Source: Agrobacterium cavarae
GTDB lineage: Bacteria; Pseudomonadota; Alphaproteobacteria; Rhizobiales; Rhizobiaceae
Direction: 5' to 3'
Assembly (NCBI RefSeq): GCF_004310285.1
Contig: NZ_SISF01000027.1
Span: 180,081-244,080 of the forward strand
DNA length: 64,000 nucleotides
Shown here: one piece after another, positions 53,887-63,555 of the stretch
Layout: the number at the start of each line of letters is the position of its first letter
Numbering within the stretch: the stretch's first letter is position 1
Program-made: the position numbers and the translations under genes
Notes under the pieces: generated by a model
What the model was told of the DNA's origin: nothing
Seen by the model: the letters and a program-made list of their open reading frames with translations, nothing else
Databases searched by the model: none

Positions 53887-56124
53887 ATGATGATGCGTTG
53901 GGGTGCGGTTGGTTGGTTCGCGATCGTCTTTTCAACAGTAATCTACGCACAGTGTGCTCGGTCAGACGAATTCAAGTTCTTGACGAGAATTGAAGCTGGC
54001 GAGAAATGCTCACCGATGGACTGGCAAACGCCGAAAAATACCGGCGAGCCCGGTGTGTTTGACCTTCTTAAGGACATCCCAGAGCATACGACTTGGTCAG
54101 AACTCCCGGAAAAAACGAAGCAGCGTCTCAAAGAACTTTCAGATAGCCGGCTTGCCGCATTCAACGCCCGTTGGGGACGCGAGGCAATCCTGATCAAACT
54201 AAAGATCCTTTTGAACTGCCCAACCAGCGAAATGACCACGGCAATCAACGAGTTCTATCGCGTTGTCTACAAGTTGGTCATCCCTCCGGAGTTTAAAGTA
54301 GAGGAGGTCAAGAGTGCTGAACTGGCTCGGCTCATGGTCTCGATGTATTTGGGGGAATACGCGGTTGGCCGTTCTTGGATGACCTACCCCAATGGTTCAC
54401 TCCCAAACCGCGACTGGGACGGACAATCCGTGATCGATAGTGTCCCACTACCTGATGCGAAGACCTATCAGGACTGGAAAGATTATTTCATGGAAGTCTC
54501 GGGCGCGATCAGATCGTTGGATCCGCAAGTACTCACCGGGGGCGAGCGCAGTATTCGAGAGGCGCTTTTGTTCAGCGCCCGCGCAAAGGCCGAGGGGTCA
54601 TTCAGTGCTGATGCTTACGGTGGATCTGACGACGAAGTAGCCTGTCATATCGTATTGGGTGACGCCTCTATTCTCCTACCTTATGGACTGGACAAGGGAC
54701 GGCCCAAGATTTTTGCTAATGATGATGAGGTCTTGCGCGAAACCAACGCGCTCTACCTGCCAAACATTGAGCTGAAATGGCTCGACAAGGGGACGTTCTG
54801 GGCCGCCACCGAAAATTCACTCTGCAACGGCTTTACGGATGACGACATCGAGACCTATGTCGGACCTGTATCGACAAACCAGGTCGCGAAGGGCATAAAA
54901 CTCCTTAAGGCATGGTGGATTGAACGCGTCAAAGCGTCGGCGGCCGCGAGCAGCAAATGTACGATTTATTCGCAAGCTGATCGCGAAAGCATCTGGAACG
55001 CTTTCAGCGCTGATCAGCAATTCAATAACGATGGATCATCAAGCATGGTGTCTTATGCGGCGACGCTACCTGCCTACGCCGATGAGAAGCGTGCGAGGTA
55101 CCGCAATGCCGCTACGCTCGCTCTCCAGCTCTCCTTTCCGGACAACGCAGTGCTCTCGCTGTCTGAACGGGACGCTGTCATCGCAAGAATCAATACGGAG
55201 ACTGAATTTGGTTCAATAAGAGATCACGTGCCGGCTTTCCTCGATCTCGCTCAAGGTACCCATAACGGTCCAGCCGCTCAAGTTTGGCGACACAATGTTG
55301 ACAGCAAAGTCCTGCCATTCGGCGGAGACTATAAACCCGACGAGCCGGTCCGCCCTGCCGACGAAGCCCAAATAAGGTCAATGTTCAGTGAGGTGAAATC
55401 TTGGATCGGAAATAGATACCGAGGTTACCCGATTGACGTCGAGACGATTTTCCCAACGATCACCTTTAAAGTGACCACCGACGGTGGCGCGACCACAAGC
55501 TCGTCTGATGGTGAAATCAGGTTTGGAATCGGAACGAGGCGCAGTCGGATGGAATATTACAGCATCCTCCTGCATGAACTTCGCCACGCCGTGACCTATG
55601 CCTATCGGCATACTGCCAGCGACGTCTCAAAAGTTGCGGCCGACGAAGGGCCTGCGGTTGAAGGTTCCGGTGTGGCCGTTGAAGACATGTTGCTTGAGGC
55701 GTTTATGCGAGATGTCCTTAAGGACGACCTTGCTTTTGCGCTCTACAATCTGGACTACGGCATACGCGATGCCCGATTTGTAGGAACGACCGAAGCAACC
55801 CTGCAGAGATATTTGCGCACTGAGTGTTTAAGTTCGACATCGCCGGATACCATCGACTTTGCGAAAGGGATTGCGAACTCATATGGCCTTACCGGTGACC
55901 TCGCCACGACTGCGGCATTGCGCTCACATGCGGGTACACAATATCTGCAATACATCTCGTCTGGGCTTCAAATTGTTCAGGACATCACGTTCCTTAAGAC
56001 GCAGATTGCCCCAAATGTCACGAAGCTGGACCCGTATGTCCTATTTGCGTGTAACCTCAACACGCCAAGGCGCGATCAGGCCTATGTGTCCAAACTCAAA
56101 CAATGTCTCGCGACCGTAAAATAA
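53887..56124 (+). CDS. exported 745-residue protein with HELRH motif, family unknown
   Basis: MMMRWGAVGWFAIVFSTVIYAQCARSDE looks like a signal peptide; either of the next two ATGs could also start. The mature part is soluble, cysteine-containing and of no family I recognise. Near residue 563 SILLHELRHAVTYAYRHTA has the HExxH zinc pattern and VEDMLLEAF about 35 residues later could supply the third ligand Glu, as in gluzincin metallopeptidases. Repeated ADRESIWNAFSADQQF-like helices precede it. Base composition is less GC-rich than the catabolic islands, suggesting separate acquisition. Stands alone. Confidence 0.72.
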   Translation: MMMRWGAVGWFAIVFSTVIYAQCARSDEFKFLTRIEAGEKCSPMDWQTPKNTGEPGVFDLLKDIPEHTTWSELPEKTKQRLKELSDSRLAAFNARWGREAILIKLKILLNCPTSEMTTAINEFYRVVYKLVIPPEFKVEEVKSAELARLMVSMYLGEYAVGRSWMTYPNGSLPNRDWDGQSVIDSVPLPDAKTYQDWKDYFMEVSGAIRSLDPQVLTGGERSIREALLFSARAKAEGSFSADAYGGSDDEVACHIVLGDASILLPYGLDKGRPKIFANDDEVLRETNALYLPNIELKWLDKGTFWAATENSLCNGFTDDDIETYVGPVSTNQVAKGIKLLKAWWIERVKASAAASSKCTIYSQADRESIWNAFSADQQFNNDGSSSMVSYAATLPAYADEKRARYRNAATLALQLSFPDNAVLSLSERDAVIARINTETEFGSIRDHVPAFLDLAQGTHNGPAAQVWRHNVDSKVLPFGGDYKPDEPVRPADEAQIRSMFSEVKSWIGNRYRGYPIDVETIFPTITFKVTTDGGATTSSSDGEIRFGIGTRRSRMEYYSILLHELRHAVTYAYRHTASDVSKVAADEGPAVEGSGVAVEDMLLEAFMRDVLKDDLAFALYNLDYGIRDARFVGTTEATLQRYLRTECLSSTSPDTIDFAKGIANSYGLTGDLATTAALRSHAGTQYLQYISSGLQIVQDITFLKTQIAPNVTKLDPYVLFACNLNTPRRDQAYVSKLKQCLATVK

Positions 56125-56513
56125 CTGCCCATTTCAAACGAAAGGCGCGCAGGCGAGCAAAGCCATCTCGCGACGGCAAGCCGCAAACTCGGCCGTATCT
56201 AAATTGCTCTTCATGATCGAAAGGTACTTAAAGCCCAGCACTACCGCGGCGCTATCGGACCGGTCTCAACAGGCGACGCCGCCCAGACGCATAAACACGC
56301 AGTCTTCGTCCAAGAGCGAGGCGAGGTCCGCGCACCGGAGTTTGAAAGTCAAGTTTTCCGGGTCTCAGGTCTCAAACTCATCGCCAGTGCGATTATCCAC
56401 TGGAACAAGTCTATACCGACCGTGCAACCACACATTTGGAGCGAGTTAGTCGAGATAGTCCTGACACTCAAACAGTTATTCGCGACGAAATGCCGGATAT
56501 TTTTGGAAGGGAT
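56125..56513. other. 389-base stretch without a gene
   Basis: No coding sequence recognised. It marks the deletion or recombination boundary at which recognisable traA sequence ends (about 56514). Confidence 0.4.
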
Positions 56514-58229
56514 CTCCGGGTTCTGCGCCCGATCGGCAAGATAATCCCGGATGAGATCGGCGCAGGCCTGCTCTCGATCATCGGCAAAACGAATGCTGTT
56601 TCGCTCGGCGTATTGCTGCAATCCTTCCGCGGTCCGATGCGTGGCGAAGGCAACCGACGCCTCCCGCTGCCAGCCATGTTACTGCCGGCGGATGTCGGTG
56701 AGTTCGACTGACCCGATGCGCTCGGCAATGGCACGGAACGGCGAGCCTGCACTGATCGCCTGAAGCTGTTCATGGTCACCGACGAGCACCAGCTTGGCAC
56801 CTCGCTTTTCGGCCTCTGCAACGAAGCGCGCCAGCTGACGGCTTGCCACCATGCCAGCCTCATCGATGACGAGAATGTCGTTTTGCCCAAGCTTGTGTCT
56901 GCCATGGTTCCAGCCATACTCCCAGGATGCAAGCGTGCGCGCTGCAATTCCCGATGATGTCGTCAAACCTTCTGCCGCCTTGCCGGCAAGGGCAGCCCCA
57001 TGAACCCGGTAGCCTTGCGCCTCCCATGCCTCACGTGCGGCAGATAGCATCGTCGATTTACCAGCCCCGGCAAAGCCGATCACAGCGGCAATCTGTGTCG
57101 GTGAGGTGATGTGACGAGCAGCGGTCCTTTGCTCATCCGTGAGACCTGACCCACCCAGCATCGCATCCTGCCGGCGAAGCGCCTGATCAATCTTGTTTGT
57201 GCTCACGCCATGGCTGTTTCGCTCGGCCATGCGCAGACTGCTCGCTGCCATCGTATGCTCGACACTGATCATTTCCCGCGTCGAGTATTTCGCCAGTTTG
57301 CTGTTTTGCGCAGGCATAAGCTCGACGAGCTGGGGCGACGCCATGACGGCGGCAAAGGCGCGCTGGAAACCATCATTGTCGTTGATGTAGCGATGTATGG
57401 TGCGAGCGATATCGTGACGATCGAAGACGCTTTTCTCGTCTGTCAATATCCGCAAAACCTCTTCCGGCTTTCTGCGGATCAGATCGGCGTTCTTCTTCGC
57501 AGCTTTGTCTTCCAGACGCGCACGAGAAACATCCAGCCCGCGCCGTTCCATCTGGCTGGCATGCACACCCATATGCTCGGTTGGTGAGAGCTCCAGACCG
57601 CGATCGAGATGCGATCGATGATCGACGCGGATATCCAGACCGGCCTCCAGAAGATGACGGTTGGCATGATCGGCAAAGGCTTTGCGGATATCGCGCATCT
57701 GCATGTGCGAGGTGGGCAGACCATTTGCCAGCAACCACCTGTTCTCGCGCTCGATCATCGTCTTCTCGCCAAGACGGTCTGGTGCTACCTCCCGGGTCGT
57801 CATCATCACATGGGCGTGGACATTGCGGATGTCGCTCTTGCCCTGGGGAACATGAATGGCGAAGTCGACGGCAGCACCGTAGCGGTCGGCAAGATCCTGG
57901 GCAAAGGCACGGGCGAGAGACAGGCGGGCGTCTGCACTCAGCTCATGCGGAAGAGCAATCTCGAACTCACGGGCAACGCGGGAATCCCGACGACGCTCCG
58001 CCCTCTCTGCCGCATTCCAGAGTGCTGAACGATCCAGCGCCCAGTCTGCCTCGACATCGTCGGGAAGAACGATCTCGGAATGAACCACGCCCTTCTTGGC
58101 GGTAAAGTCATGGGTGAGGCCATCGCGTTCGTTGGTGAGCAGGCTGGCTGTTCGGTAGGCGATAGCGAGGACGGCACTTCGGCCGCCGGATCGGCTGACC
58201 GGCTTTGCGCTGCAATGATAGATCGCCAT
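56514..58229 (-). pseudogene. traA: conjugal relaxase/helicase TraA, nonsense mutation and 3' truncation
   Basis: Start at 58229 (MAIYHCSAKPVSRSGGRSAV), with GGGGGA upstream. The MobA/MobL relaxase domain fills residues 1-250, with HVPQGKSDIRNVHAHVMMTT containing the HxH metal triad; the RecD-like helicase begins GFAGAGKSTMLSAAREAW (Walker A) and DILVIDEAGMVASRQL (Walker B). A TAA at 56679 follows VELTDIRRQ; the same frame then resumes family sequence (HGWQREASVAFATHRTAEGL, IRFADDREQACADLIRDYLA) until homology ends near 56514. TraA proteins have about 1100 residues, so half the helicase is missing. The relaxase domain alone might still nick. Confidence 0.85.
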
Positions 58230-58330
58230 CATTCCCCCGCGATAGACAAGCCCGACAGGCAGACAGTCTCCAACTGCGCCGTGTTCCCTGGCCAAAACAC
58301 GCAAACCACGCGCCAAAACGTGCTCAACTC

Positions 58331-58344
58331 GTAAGTGCGCCCTT
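58331..58344 (+). other. origin of transfer (oriT) core, RSF1010/Ti-type nick region
   Basis: GTAAGTGCGCCCTT contains the TAAGTGCGCCCT nick-region consensus of the RSF1010 and Ti-plasmid oriT group. It sits between divergent traA and traD, exactly where Ti and Sym plasmids place oriT. Upstream, CCAAAACACGC and CCAAAACGTGC form an imperfect direct repeat (58292-58322). Relaxase cleavage would fall inside the core. Confidence 0.75.
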
Positions 58345-58468
58345 GTGCCTTAACCCGGGGGTAGCTGTCGGGAGGTCAGTATTCAACTAGCACAAATGCC
58401 AGTGGCCAATTCGAAAGGGGTTTCCTTGAATGCCGTGTTTTGACCCACAAACAAGAGGGAGAGCAGGG

Positions 58469-58876
58469 ATGCGCAAACCCATCGAGCAACGGATCAGGGA
58501 GCTGGAAGAGCAGAAGAAGGCGCTGCAATCGCGGCTGGAAAAGCAGCAACGGGCAGAGACGACACGGCGCAAGATGCTTCTCGGATCGTTCCTTCTGGAA
58601 CGGCTGGAGCCGGCCGAAGATGCCGGACATCCACAGGAAGAGCTGAGCGGGAAACAACTGCGACAATGGCTGGCTCGCGAGTTCCCGGCCTACCTCAGCC
58701 GCGACGCTGACCGGCTTCTGTTTGTGGATCTGCTTTGGCCGCAGAATGAGAACAACCGTTCGACGCAGCCCGCCGAATGCACTGGATTAAGTGGTGCGGA
58801 CAATGAGGCTCCACTGACGCTTCTCGATGACCCTCAACGCTCCATGAGCGAGGACGGAGGCACCGTGCAGTCATGA
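58469..58876 (+). CDS. traD: conjugal transfer protein, TraC/TraD-like
   Basis: 135 residues from the ATG at 58469 (AGGGAGAG upstream). N-terminal basic coiled coil RKPIEQRIRELEEQKKALQSRLEKQQRAETTRRKMLLGSFLLERL, the pattern of the small accessory proteins between oriT and traG on rhizobial plasmids, extended by an acidic C-terminal part. They probably assist relaxosome assembly. It overlaps traG by four bases. Only one small gene is present where Ti plasmids have traC and traD, so the letter is uncertain. Confidence 0.72.
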   Translation: MRKPIEQRIRELEEQKKALQSRLEKQQRAETTRRKMLLGSFLLERLEPAEDAGHPQEELSGKQLRQWLAREFPAYLSRDADRLLFVDLLWPQNENNRSTQPAECTGLSGADNEAPLTLLDDPQRSMSEDGGTVQS

Positions 58877-60525
58877 CGGTCTGGGGTTTTGCGAAGCCGG
58901 TCGTGACTGCACCATTTCTGGGAGCCATCTGTGCAGCAATCGGCTGGGTGAATGCGGGCACGATCATCTTCCTCGACTTCGTGGTGCATTGGGCATTGGG
59001 CGCGGAGCAGGGAGTGATCAGTCAGGTCCTGCTGGTCGTGGCAAAGCACCTGCCGCTTGTCTTCGGGGTGTTCGGATTCATGGGAGCATTCGTCTCCGAG
59101 GTGCCGGTGCAATCGGTGTTCGGCACGGCACGCTGGGCTAGTACGAAAGACATCGCATTGATGAGAGGAAAGGATCGTGCCGGTCTCATCATCGGACGCG
59201 ATCCGCAGACAAAAACTTTGCTGCGCTATGACGGGCCGTCGCATCTGATGACGATGGCGCCGACCCGCACCGGCAAGGGCGTCGGCACCGTCATCCCAAA
59301 TCTGCTGACACTTCAGCGTTCCGTCATCTGCATCGATCCGAAAGGAGAGAATGCCAGGATCACGGCACGGGCAAGGGAACGCTTCGGAGCATTGCATGTG
59401 CTCGAGCCGTTCGGGGTGACGGATTGGCAATCCTCCTGCTTCAATCCTTTTGCGCATCTCGATGCCAATGATCTCGATATTGCCGAGCATGCCGGCACGC
59501 TTGCAGATGCTCTGGTCTACGACGAGCCTGGCAGCTCTGGTGACGCACACTGGAACGAGGAAGCCAGGGCACTGATTGCCGGTTTGATCATGATGGTGGT
59601 TGCGAGCGAACCACCTCATCTGCGTCATCCGGCAACGCTGCGCGACTATCTGACCAGACCACCAAAGGCGTTTGCCGATCTGCTGACACGGATGCAGGAG
59701 AGCACATCCTGTGACGGCTTGATAGCACGTGCCGCCAACCGGCATCTGGGCAAATCCGATCGAGAGGCATCGGGTGTTCTGTCATCGGCGCAACGCCATA
59801 CACACTTCCTCGACAGTCCGCGCATGAAGCAGGTGATGGAGCGATCAGATTTCCAGTTCATCGATCTGAAGCAGAGAACGCAGAGCGTGTTCCTGGTGCT
59901 GCCACCGGATAGGCTTGGCACCTATGCACGGTGGCTGAGGCTGATGATCACTCAAAGCCTGACGGAGATGGTGAGGGATCGCCACGGTGCATCGCCATCC
60001 CAAAGCATTACCGCGTCAGAAGCGGCCGCAACATCATTCTGCAAGCAGAAGAAAGTCGCTCCCGCAAACAAGTCCGTGCTGTTCCTGCTCGATGAGTTTG
60101 CGAGCCTTGGACGGTTAGATGCCGTCGTGCGTGCCATGGGGCTGATGGCAGGGTATGGCGTGCAGTTATGGCCGATCCTTCAGGACATTCATCAACTGCG
60201 AGCCCTCTACGGCAAGGGAGCTAACACCTTCCTTGCCAATGCCGGCGTGTTGCAGGTGTTTGGTGTCAATGACATCGAGACGGCCGAGCTTGTTGCGCGT
60301 TCGATCGGCAAGCGAGATGCGCATCACATGACGGCGTCGCATAGTGAAGGCAAGCAGACGAACTCGGAGCACATTGCCGCTCGCAACCTCATCAATGCCG
60401 ACGAGATCATGCGACTGCCAGACGACAGGATAATCCTTCTTCGGCAGGGGCATTATCCGGCGAAGCTTCGAAAGATCCGATACTACGAGGACAAGGAGTT
60501 CAAGGACTTGTTTGAGCGGATCTGA
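58873..60525 (+). CDS. traG: type IV coupling protein TraG
   Basis: 550 residues of the VirD4/TraG family. Two N-terminal membrane segments (about residues 10-35 and 45-75), Walker A TRTGKGVGTVIPNLL, Walker B VLFLLDEFASLGRLD, and the family ending RIILLRQGHYPAKLRKIRYYEDKEF. It couples the relaxosome to the mating channel as an ATP-driven hexamer. Somewhat shorter than Ti TraG, mainly at the N-terminus, but all ATPase motifs are present. No mating-pair formation (trb) genes in the window. Confidence 0.92.
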   Translation: MTVWGFAKPVVTAPFLGAICAAIGWVNAGTIIFLDFVVHWALGAEQGVISQVLLVVAKHLPLVFGVFGFMGAFVSEVPVQSVFGTARWASTKDIALMRGKDRAGLIIGRDPQTKTLLRYDGPSHLMTMAPTRTGKGVGTVIPNLLTLQRSVICIDPKGENARITARARERFGALHVLEPFGVTDWQSSCFNPFAHLDANDLDIAEHAGTLADALVYDEPGSSGDAHWNEEARALIAGLIMMVVASEPPHLRHPATLRDYLTRPPKAFADLLTRMQESTSCDGLIARAANRHLGKSDREASGVLSSAQRHTHFLDSPRMKQVMERSDFQFIDLKQRTQSVFLVLPPDRLGTYARWLRLMITQSLTEMVRDRHGASPSQSITASEAAATSFCKQKKVAPANKSVLFLLDEFASLGRLDAVVRAMGLMAGYGVQLWPILQDIHQLRALYGKGANTFLANAGVLQVFGVNDIETAELVARSIGKRDAHHMTASHSEGKQTNSEHIAARNLINADEIMRLPDDRIILLRQGHYPAKLRKIRYYEDKEFKDLFERI

Positions 60526-60827
60526 GAGTGCTGCGAGCTACACGCAAAGCGCTGACACAGCCATCGACATCGAACGTCAACGCGGTTCAGCGAGCAGCGA
60601 TATGGGCCACCACTGCGACGGAAGACGAGAGGCGATGATCGAGCCTGGCCTGACGAGAACGCGCTCCCCCATAGCGCCGAAGTGAGCGGCAGGACAGGCG
60701 CGCGTCTTGCTCTGATGGGCGAGAGGGAAATGGCGGAGGCGCCATCAACGGGCACGATGTCCTACGACGAAATGAAAGCCGCCTGGTTGACGCCAAGCGG
60801 CTTTCCGTCGGTCACGACTTGCGGCAA
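60526..60827. other. 302-base gap after traG
   Basis: No gene supported. An open frame on the plus strand from 60682 runs mostly antisense to the DUF3606 gene and has no family features. Confidence 0.4.
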
Positions 60828-61007
60828 TCAGCCTTTGCGATCGAGCTTGTCTTCGACTTTGTCGCGACTGTTGCCAACAGACTTGATCGCACTCTTCACA
60901 TCGTCCTTAGAGACGTGTTCCTTGTTAGCCTCATAACGGACTTCATGGTCCTGTCCGCCAGCAACGCGTGCGCGATCCTGGTTACGGCCTCGTGTTGTTT
61001 CCGACAT
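60828..61007 (-). CDS. DUF3606-like small protein
   Basis: 59 residues from the ATG at 61007, preceded by GAGGAG. MSETTRGRNQDRARVAGGQD then HEVRYEANKEHVSKDDVKSA and IKSVGNSRDKV: the E-V-R-Y-x-x-x-K-x-x-V-S-x-x-x-L/V pattern of DUF3606, a small helical family frequent in rhizobia and often stress-related. Monocistronic. Confidence 0.75.
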   Translation of the reverse strand: MSETTRGRNQDRARVAGGQDHEVRYEANKEHVSKDDVKSAIKSVGNSRDKVEDKLDRKG

Positions 61008-61342
61008 CGTTCGTCTCCTCATATTGAGGAAGACTAACCCGGCAGGATTCTGCTGGTTCCAGTCATCGAATGGCGATGCACTGGTCTTCGTGTCAGTTCG
61101 TTCGGTTCAACGGTCTGTTGCGCGGAGCTTGTTCTCTCTTGATAGACGCGAAGCACTTGTTAGAGATCGCATCTGTGAAAGCCGTGACTACGAAAGGGCG
61201 TTCGTGCCCGCGACATCCGACCTCCAAAAGTCGACTAGCACTTTTGCCATTTGATGAATGTTGCGAAGCGTATAAGGTCCATGGGTACCACCAGCGCGAT
61301 CAGATCGCAGCGATAATCGGAAGCCAGTCAGACCCCGTTCCC
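61008..61342. other. 335-base gap before the MNT-HEPN gene
   Basis: No gene recognised. The frame of the nucleotidyltransferase is open upstream to 61070 but that part has no family resemblance. Confidence 0.4.
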
Positions 61343-62236
61343 ATGATGAAATCCTCCCTCGATCATATCCGGCACAGAAAGCAGCGAGAGCTCGCCCGTG
61401 CGCTGGAGATCCTGCACGAGGAGTTCGAGGACGCGTTGAACGAAGGCACAGCCGACTTCAAGAAGCGCGGACGCATTCTCAAGATCATCCTGTTCGGTTC
61501 TTATGCCCGCGGCACCTTTGTCGATGAGCCCCATACGATGAAGGGCTATCGCTCGGATTTCGATCTGCTGGTGATCGTCAACAATCGCAAGCTAACCGAC
61601 CATGCGACCTACTGTTACAAGGCCGCCGACCGGATCATTCGTGACACTTTCATAGAAACGCCGACGCAGTTCATCGTTCACTCACTGCGCGAGGTGAACA
61701 CAGAGCTGAAGAAGGGGCATTACTTCTTCTCGGATATCCGCAAGGAAGGGATTGTTCTCTACGAATTGGATGACGAGCCGTTGGCTGAGCCGAAGCCTCT
61801 TACTGCGCAGGCGAGGCTTCAAGTTGCTAGGGAGTCCTTCGAAAGTCGAGGTCGGCTTCTAAAACAGTTTTCGGAGGGAGCGCAATTTCACATCACCAGG
61901 GGGAACTTCGACCTAGCAGCGTTTGACCTGCACCAGACGATTGAGCAGGCCTACACGTGTGTTCTGCTGACCCTAACGAATTACGCCCCGCCATCGCATA
62001 ACATCAAGTTCCTGCGCTCACTAGCTGAAGCGGGTCACGCTCGGCTTGGTCGAAATCGAGCAACGCGAATCGCTCTCGCGGCGCGCTGCGTTTCTTTTCG
62101 AGTTGCTTCAGGCGCAACACCGCCATCTCGACTCTCGATAGCGGATCGCCTCTTCCCGGCCCGAGTTCGTCAATATGTAGATGCACCGGTACATCGGCAT
62201 CGCGTAGCAAGTCTTGCAGGAAACCCGCGTAGCTGA
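61343..62236 (+). CDS. MNT-type nucleotidyltransferase with truncated HEPN domain
   Basis: Family sequence begins MMKSSLDHIRHRKQRELARA at 61343 without a clear ribosome site. GSYARG (52-57) and SDFDLLV (71-77) are the polymerase-beta-type nucleotidyltransferase motifs. A HEPN helix bundle follows (AFDLHQTIEQAYTCVLLTL, HNIKFLRSLAEAG). At about 62047 resemblance stops and the frame runs 60 codons through antisense rloB sequence. The usual HEPN C-terminal third, where its RNase R-x4-6-H motif lies, is lost. In intact systems MNT AMPylates and silences the HEPN RNase. Confidence 0.7.
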   Translation: MMKSSLDHIRHRKQRELARALEILHEEFEDALNEGTADFKKRGRILKIILFGSYARGTFVDEPHTMKGYRSDFDLLVIVNNRKLTDHATYCYKAADRIIRDTFIETPTQFIVHSLREVNTELKKGHYFFSDIRKEGIVLYELDDEPLAEPKPLTAQARLQVARESFESRGRLLKQFSEGAQFHITRGNFDLAAFDLHQTIEQAYTCVLLTLTNYAPPSHNIKFLRSLAEAGHARLGRNRATRIALAARCVSFRVASGATPPSRLSIADRLFPARVRQYVDAPVHRHRVASLAGNPRS

Positions 62237-62309
62237 CCTCGGACGCGCCTTCGCAACCGATATAGACCGGACGGCGCTGCGGGATTAATGAAGGGCGACG
62301 GCGGCTCAT
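62004..62309 (-). pseudogene. RloB-like gene, 3' truncated
   Basis: ATG at 62309 overlaps the rloA-like stop (ATGA). MSRRRPSLIPQRRPVYIGCE, GASEVSYAGFLQDLLRDADV, RGDPLSRVEMAVLRLKQLEK and RFALLDFDQAERD match the N-terminal half of RloB proteins (YIxCEGxSEE, GGDP, LLDxD). After residue 92 the family sequence stops and ten unrelated codons lead to a stop at 62004. Normal RloB has about 200 residues. RloB with a RloA-type ATPase corresponds to the AbiL abortive-infection pair. Confidence 0.72.
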
Positions 62310-63535
62310 CCGAGATGTGGAACCCCACCGTAGGCACCGCTGAGATATTTGCGGTAGTGATTTTCGTCCCGACGGACCTTGACGTCCATTAGGCTGTAAC
62401 AATGGCTACGGCCCTGTCTGTCCTTCTCACAGATTACGATTTCCTCCTTATTCAGGTCGTCAAGCAGCGACGCCGAGTGGCAGGAAAGCCAGAGTTGAGC
62501 ATCTAGCTTGTTGCGCCCCGATACCGCGTAGAACCAGCGTACCATCTCCGGAAGCATGTTCGGGTGGATAGCCGTGTCCATCCCGTCGATCGTGGCGATG
62601 CCGCCAGTGTCGAGCGCGGACATGAGGAAGGGGAACATTTTTATAAAGGCCCGCGTGCCATGACTTTCCATCAGCCACGGCATTTCCACCGCGAGGCCGG
62701 CGTGCTTGAACAGGAGCAGCGGGCCATTGTCGGTATTCTGAAAGCGCATTCCTTCGACCCCGACGTCGATACGGCTGAGTTCCTCCTGCAGTCGGTGAAC
62801 GACGTTGGGCTGGTTCTTCAGATAGTCGATCACCTCGCGGTCGACAAAGGAATGCACCGGCTCAATCTGGAAGAAAGCCTTGCGTGCCGCGTCTACCACG
62901 ATCTGCGCGACCGGGTGCTGGAATTTCGCAAACGATGACAGGACCGTATGATTGCCGACGAGTGTCTTCGTGAGATGCTGGAAGCCCGAAAGGCTGAAGG
63001 TCCTGGAGTCCTTTATCCTGCCCTCGGCATCACGCTCATAGACGCGCTGCCATTTGCCTTGGCCGTTTGGCTTCTGGCGGAGTGCCTCGGAGGAGATCCG
63101 CGTTGCGACGCCTCCCTTCATTTCGATTTCCAGTTCGTAGCGATAGGTGCCTTGTTCGACCTTCTCGCCATTCATGGCGCGCTGGAAGATCTCTGGCGTC
63201 AGGTTCACGATGCCGCCCAGCTCAATCGCAAACCTCGTCGGGCGATCGGCAGATTCCTCATCGTTGAAACGCTCAATGCCAGCGAAGCCCGGCACCGTAC
63301 GCATCACGCTGTCACGGATCATCGTCACTATAAATTCGAGCGCTCGCAGCATCGTCGTCTTACCCGATGCGTTCGCGCCGTAAATGGCGACAACTTTCGG
63401 CACTCGAACGTCTGCACCCTCGAAAATCGGTGCGTACCGACCTTCGGGGTCAGGCACTTTTCCGTCTACCGTCAGGTCAAGTGCCTGCAAATCGCGGATG
63501 GAGAAGAAATTTTCGACCTCTAATTTGTAGAGCAT
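62306..63535 (-). CDS. RloA-like AAA ATPase (AbiLi-type, ABC/SMC-like)
   Basis: 409 residues. MLYKLEVENFFSIRDLQALDL is the typical opening of AAA_15/AAA_21 ATPases; Walker A GANASGKTT (53-61), a late LSGFQ segment, and Walker B-like GIATIDGMDTAIHPNMLPEM, where IDGMD replaces the usual IDExD, then LWLSCHSASLLDD as the H-loop region. Partner of the RloB gene it overlaps. With RloB truncated the defence pair is presumably inactive, although this gene is intact. Confidence 0.84.
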   Translation of the reverse strand: MLYKLEVENFFSIRDLQALDLTVDGKVPDPEGRYAPIFEGADVRVPKVVAIYGANASGKTTMLRALEFIVTMIRDSVMRTVPGFAGIERFNDEESADRPTRFAIELGGIVNLTPEIFQRAMNGEKVEQGTYRYELEIEMKGGVATRISSEALRQKPNGQGKWQRVYERDAEGRIKDSRTFSLSGFQHLTKTLVGNHTVLSSFAKFQHPVAQIVVDAARKAFFQIEPVHSFVDREVIDYLKNQPNVVHRLQEELSRIDVGVEGMRFQNTDNGPLLLFKHAGLAVEMPWLMESHGTRAFIKMFPFLMSALDTGGIATIDGMDTAIHPNMLPEMVRWFYAVSGRNKLDAQLWLSCHSASLLDDLNKEEIVICEKDRQGRSHCYSLMDVKVRRDENHYRKYLSGAYGGVPHLG

Positions 63536-63555
63536 GGTTTACCTCGATTTAGGCT

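Noticed and set aside
62039..62236. C-terminal 60 residues of the MNT-HEPN reading frame as a novel domain
   Set aside because: They are the antisense of the rloB coding sequence, so they are a by-product of the junction.
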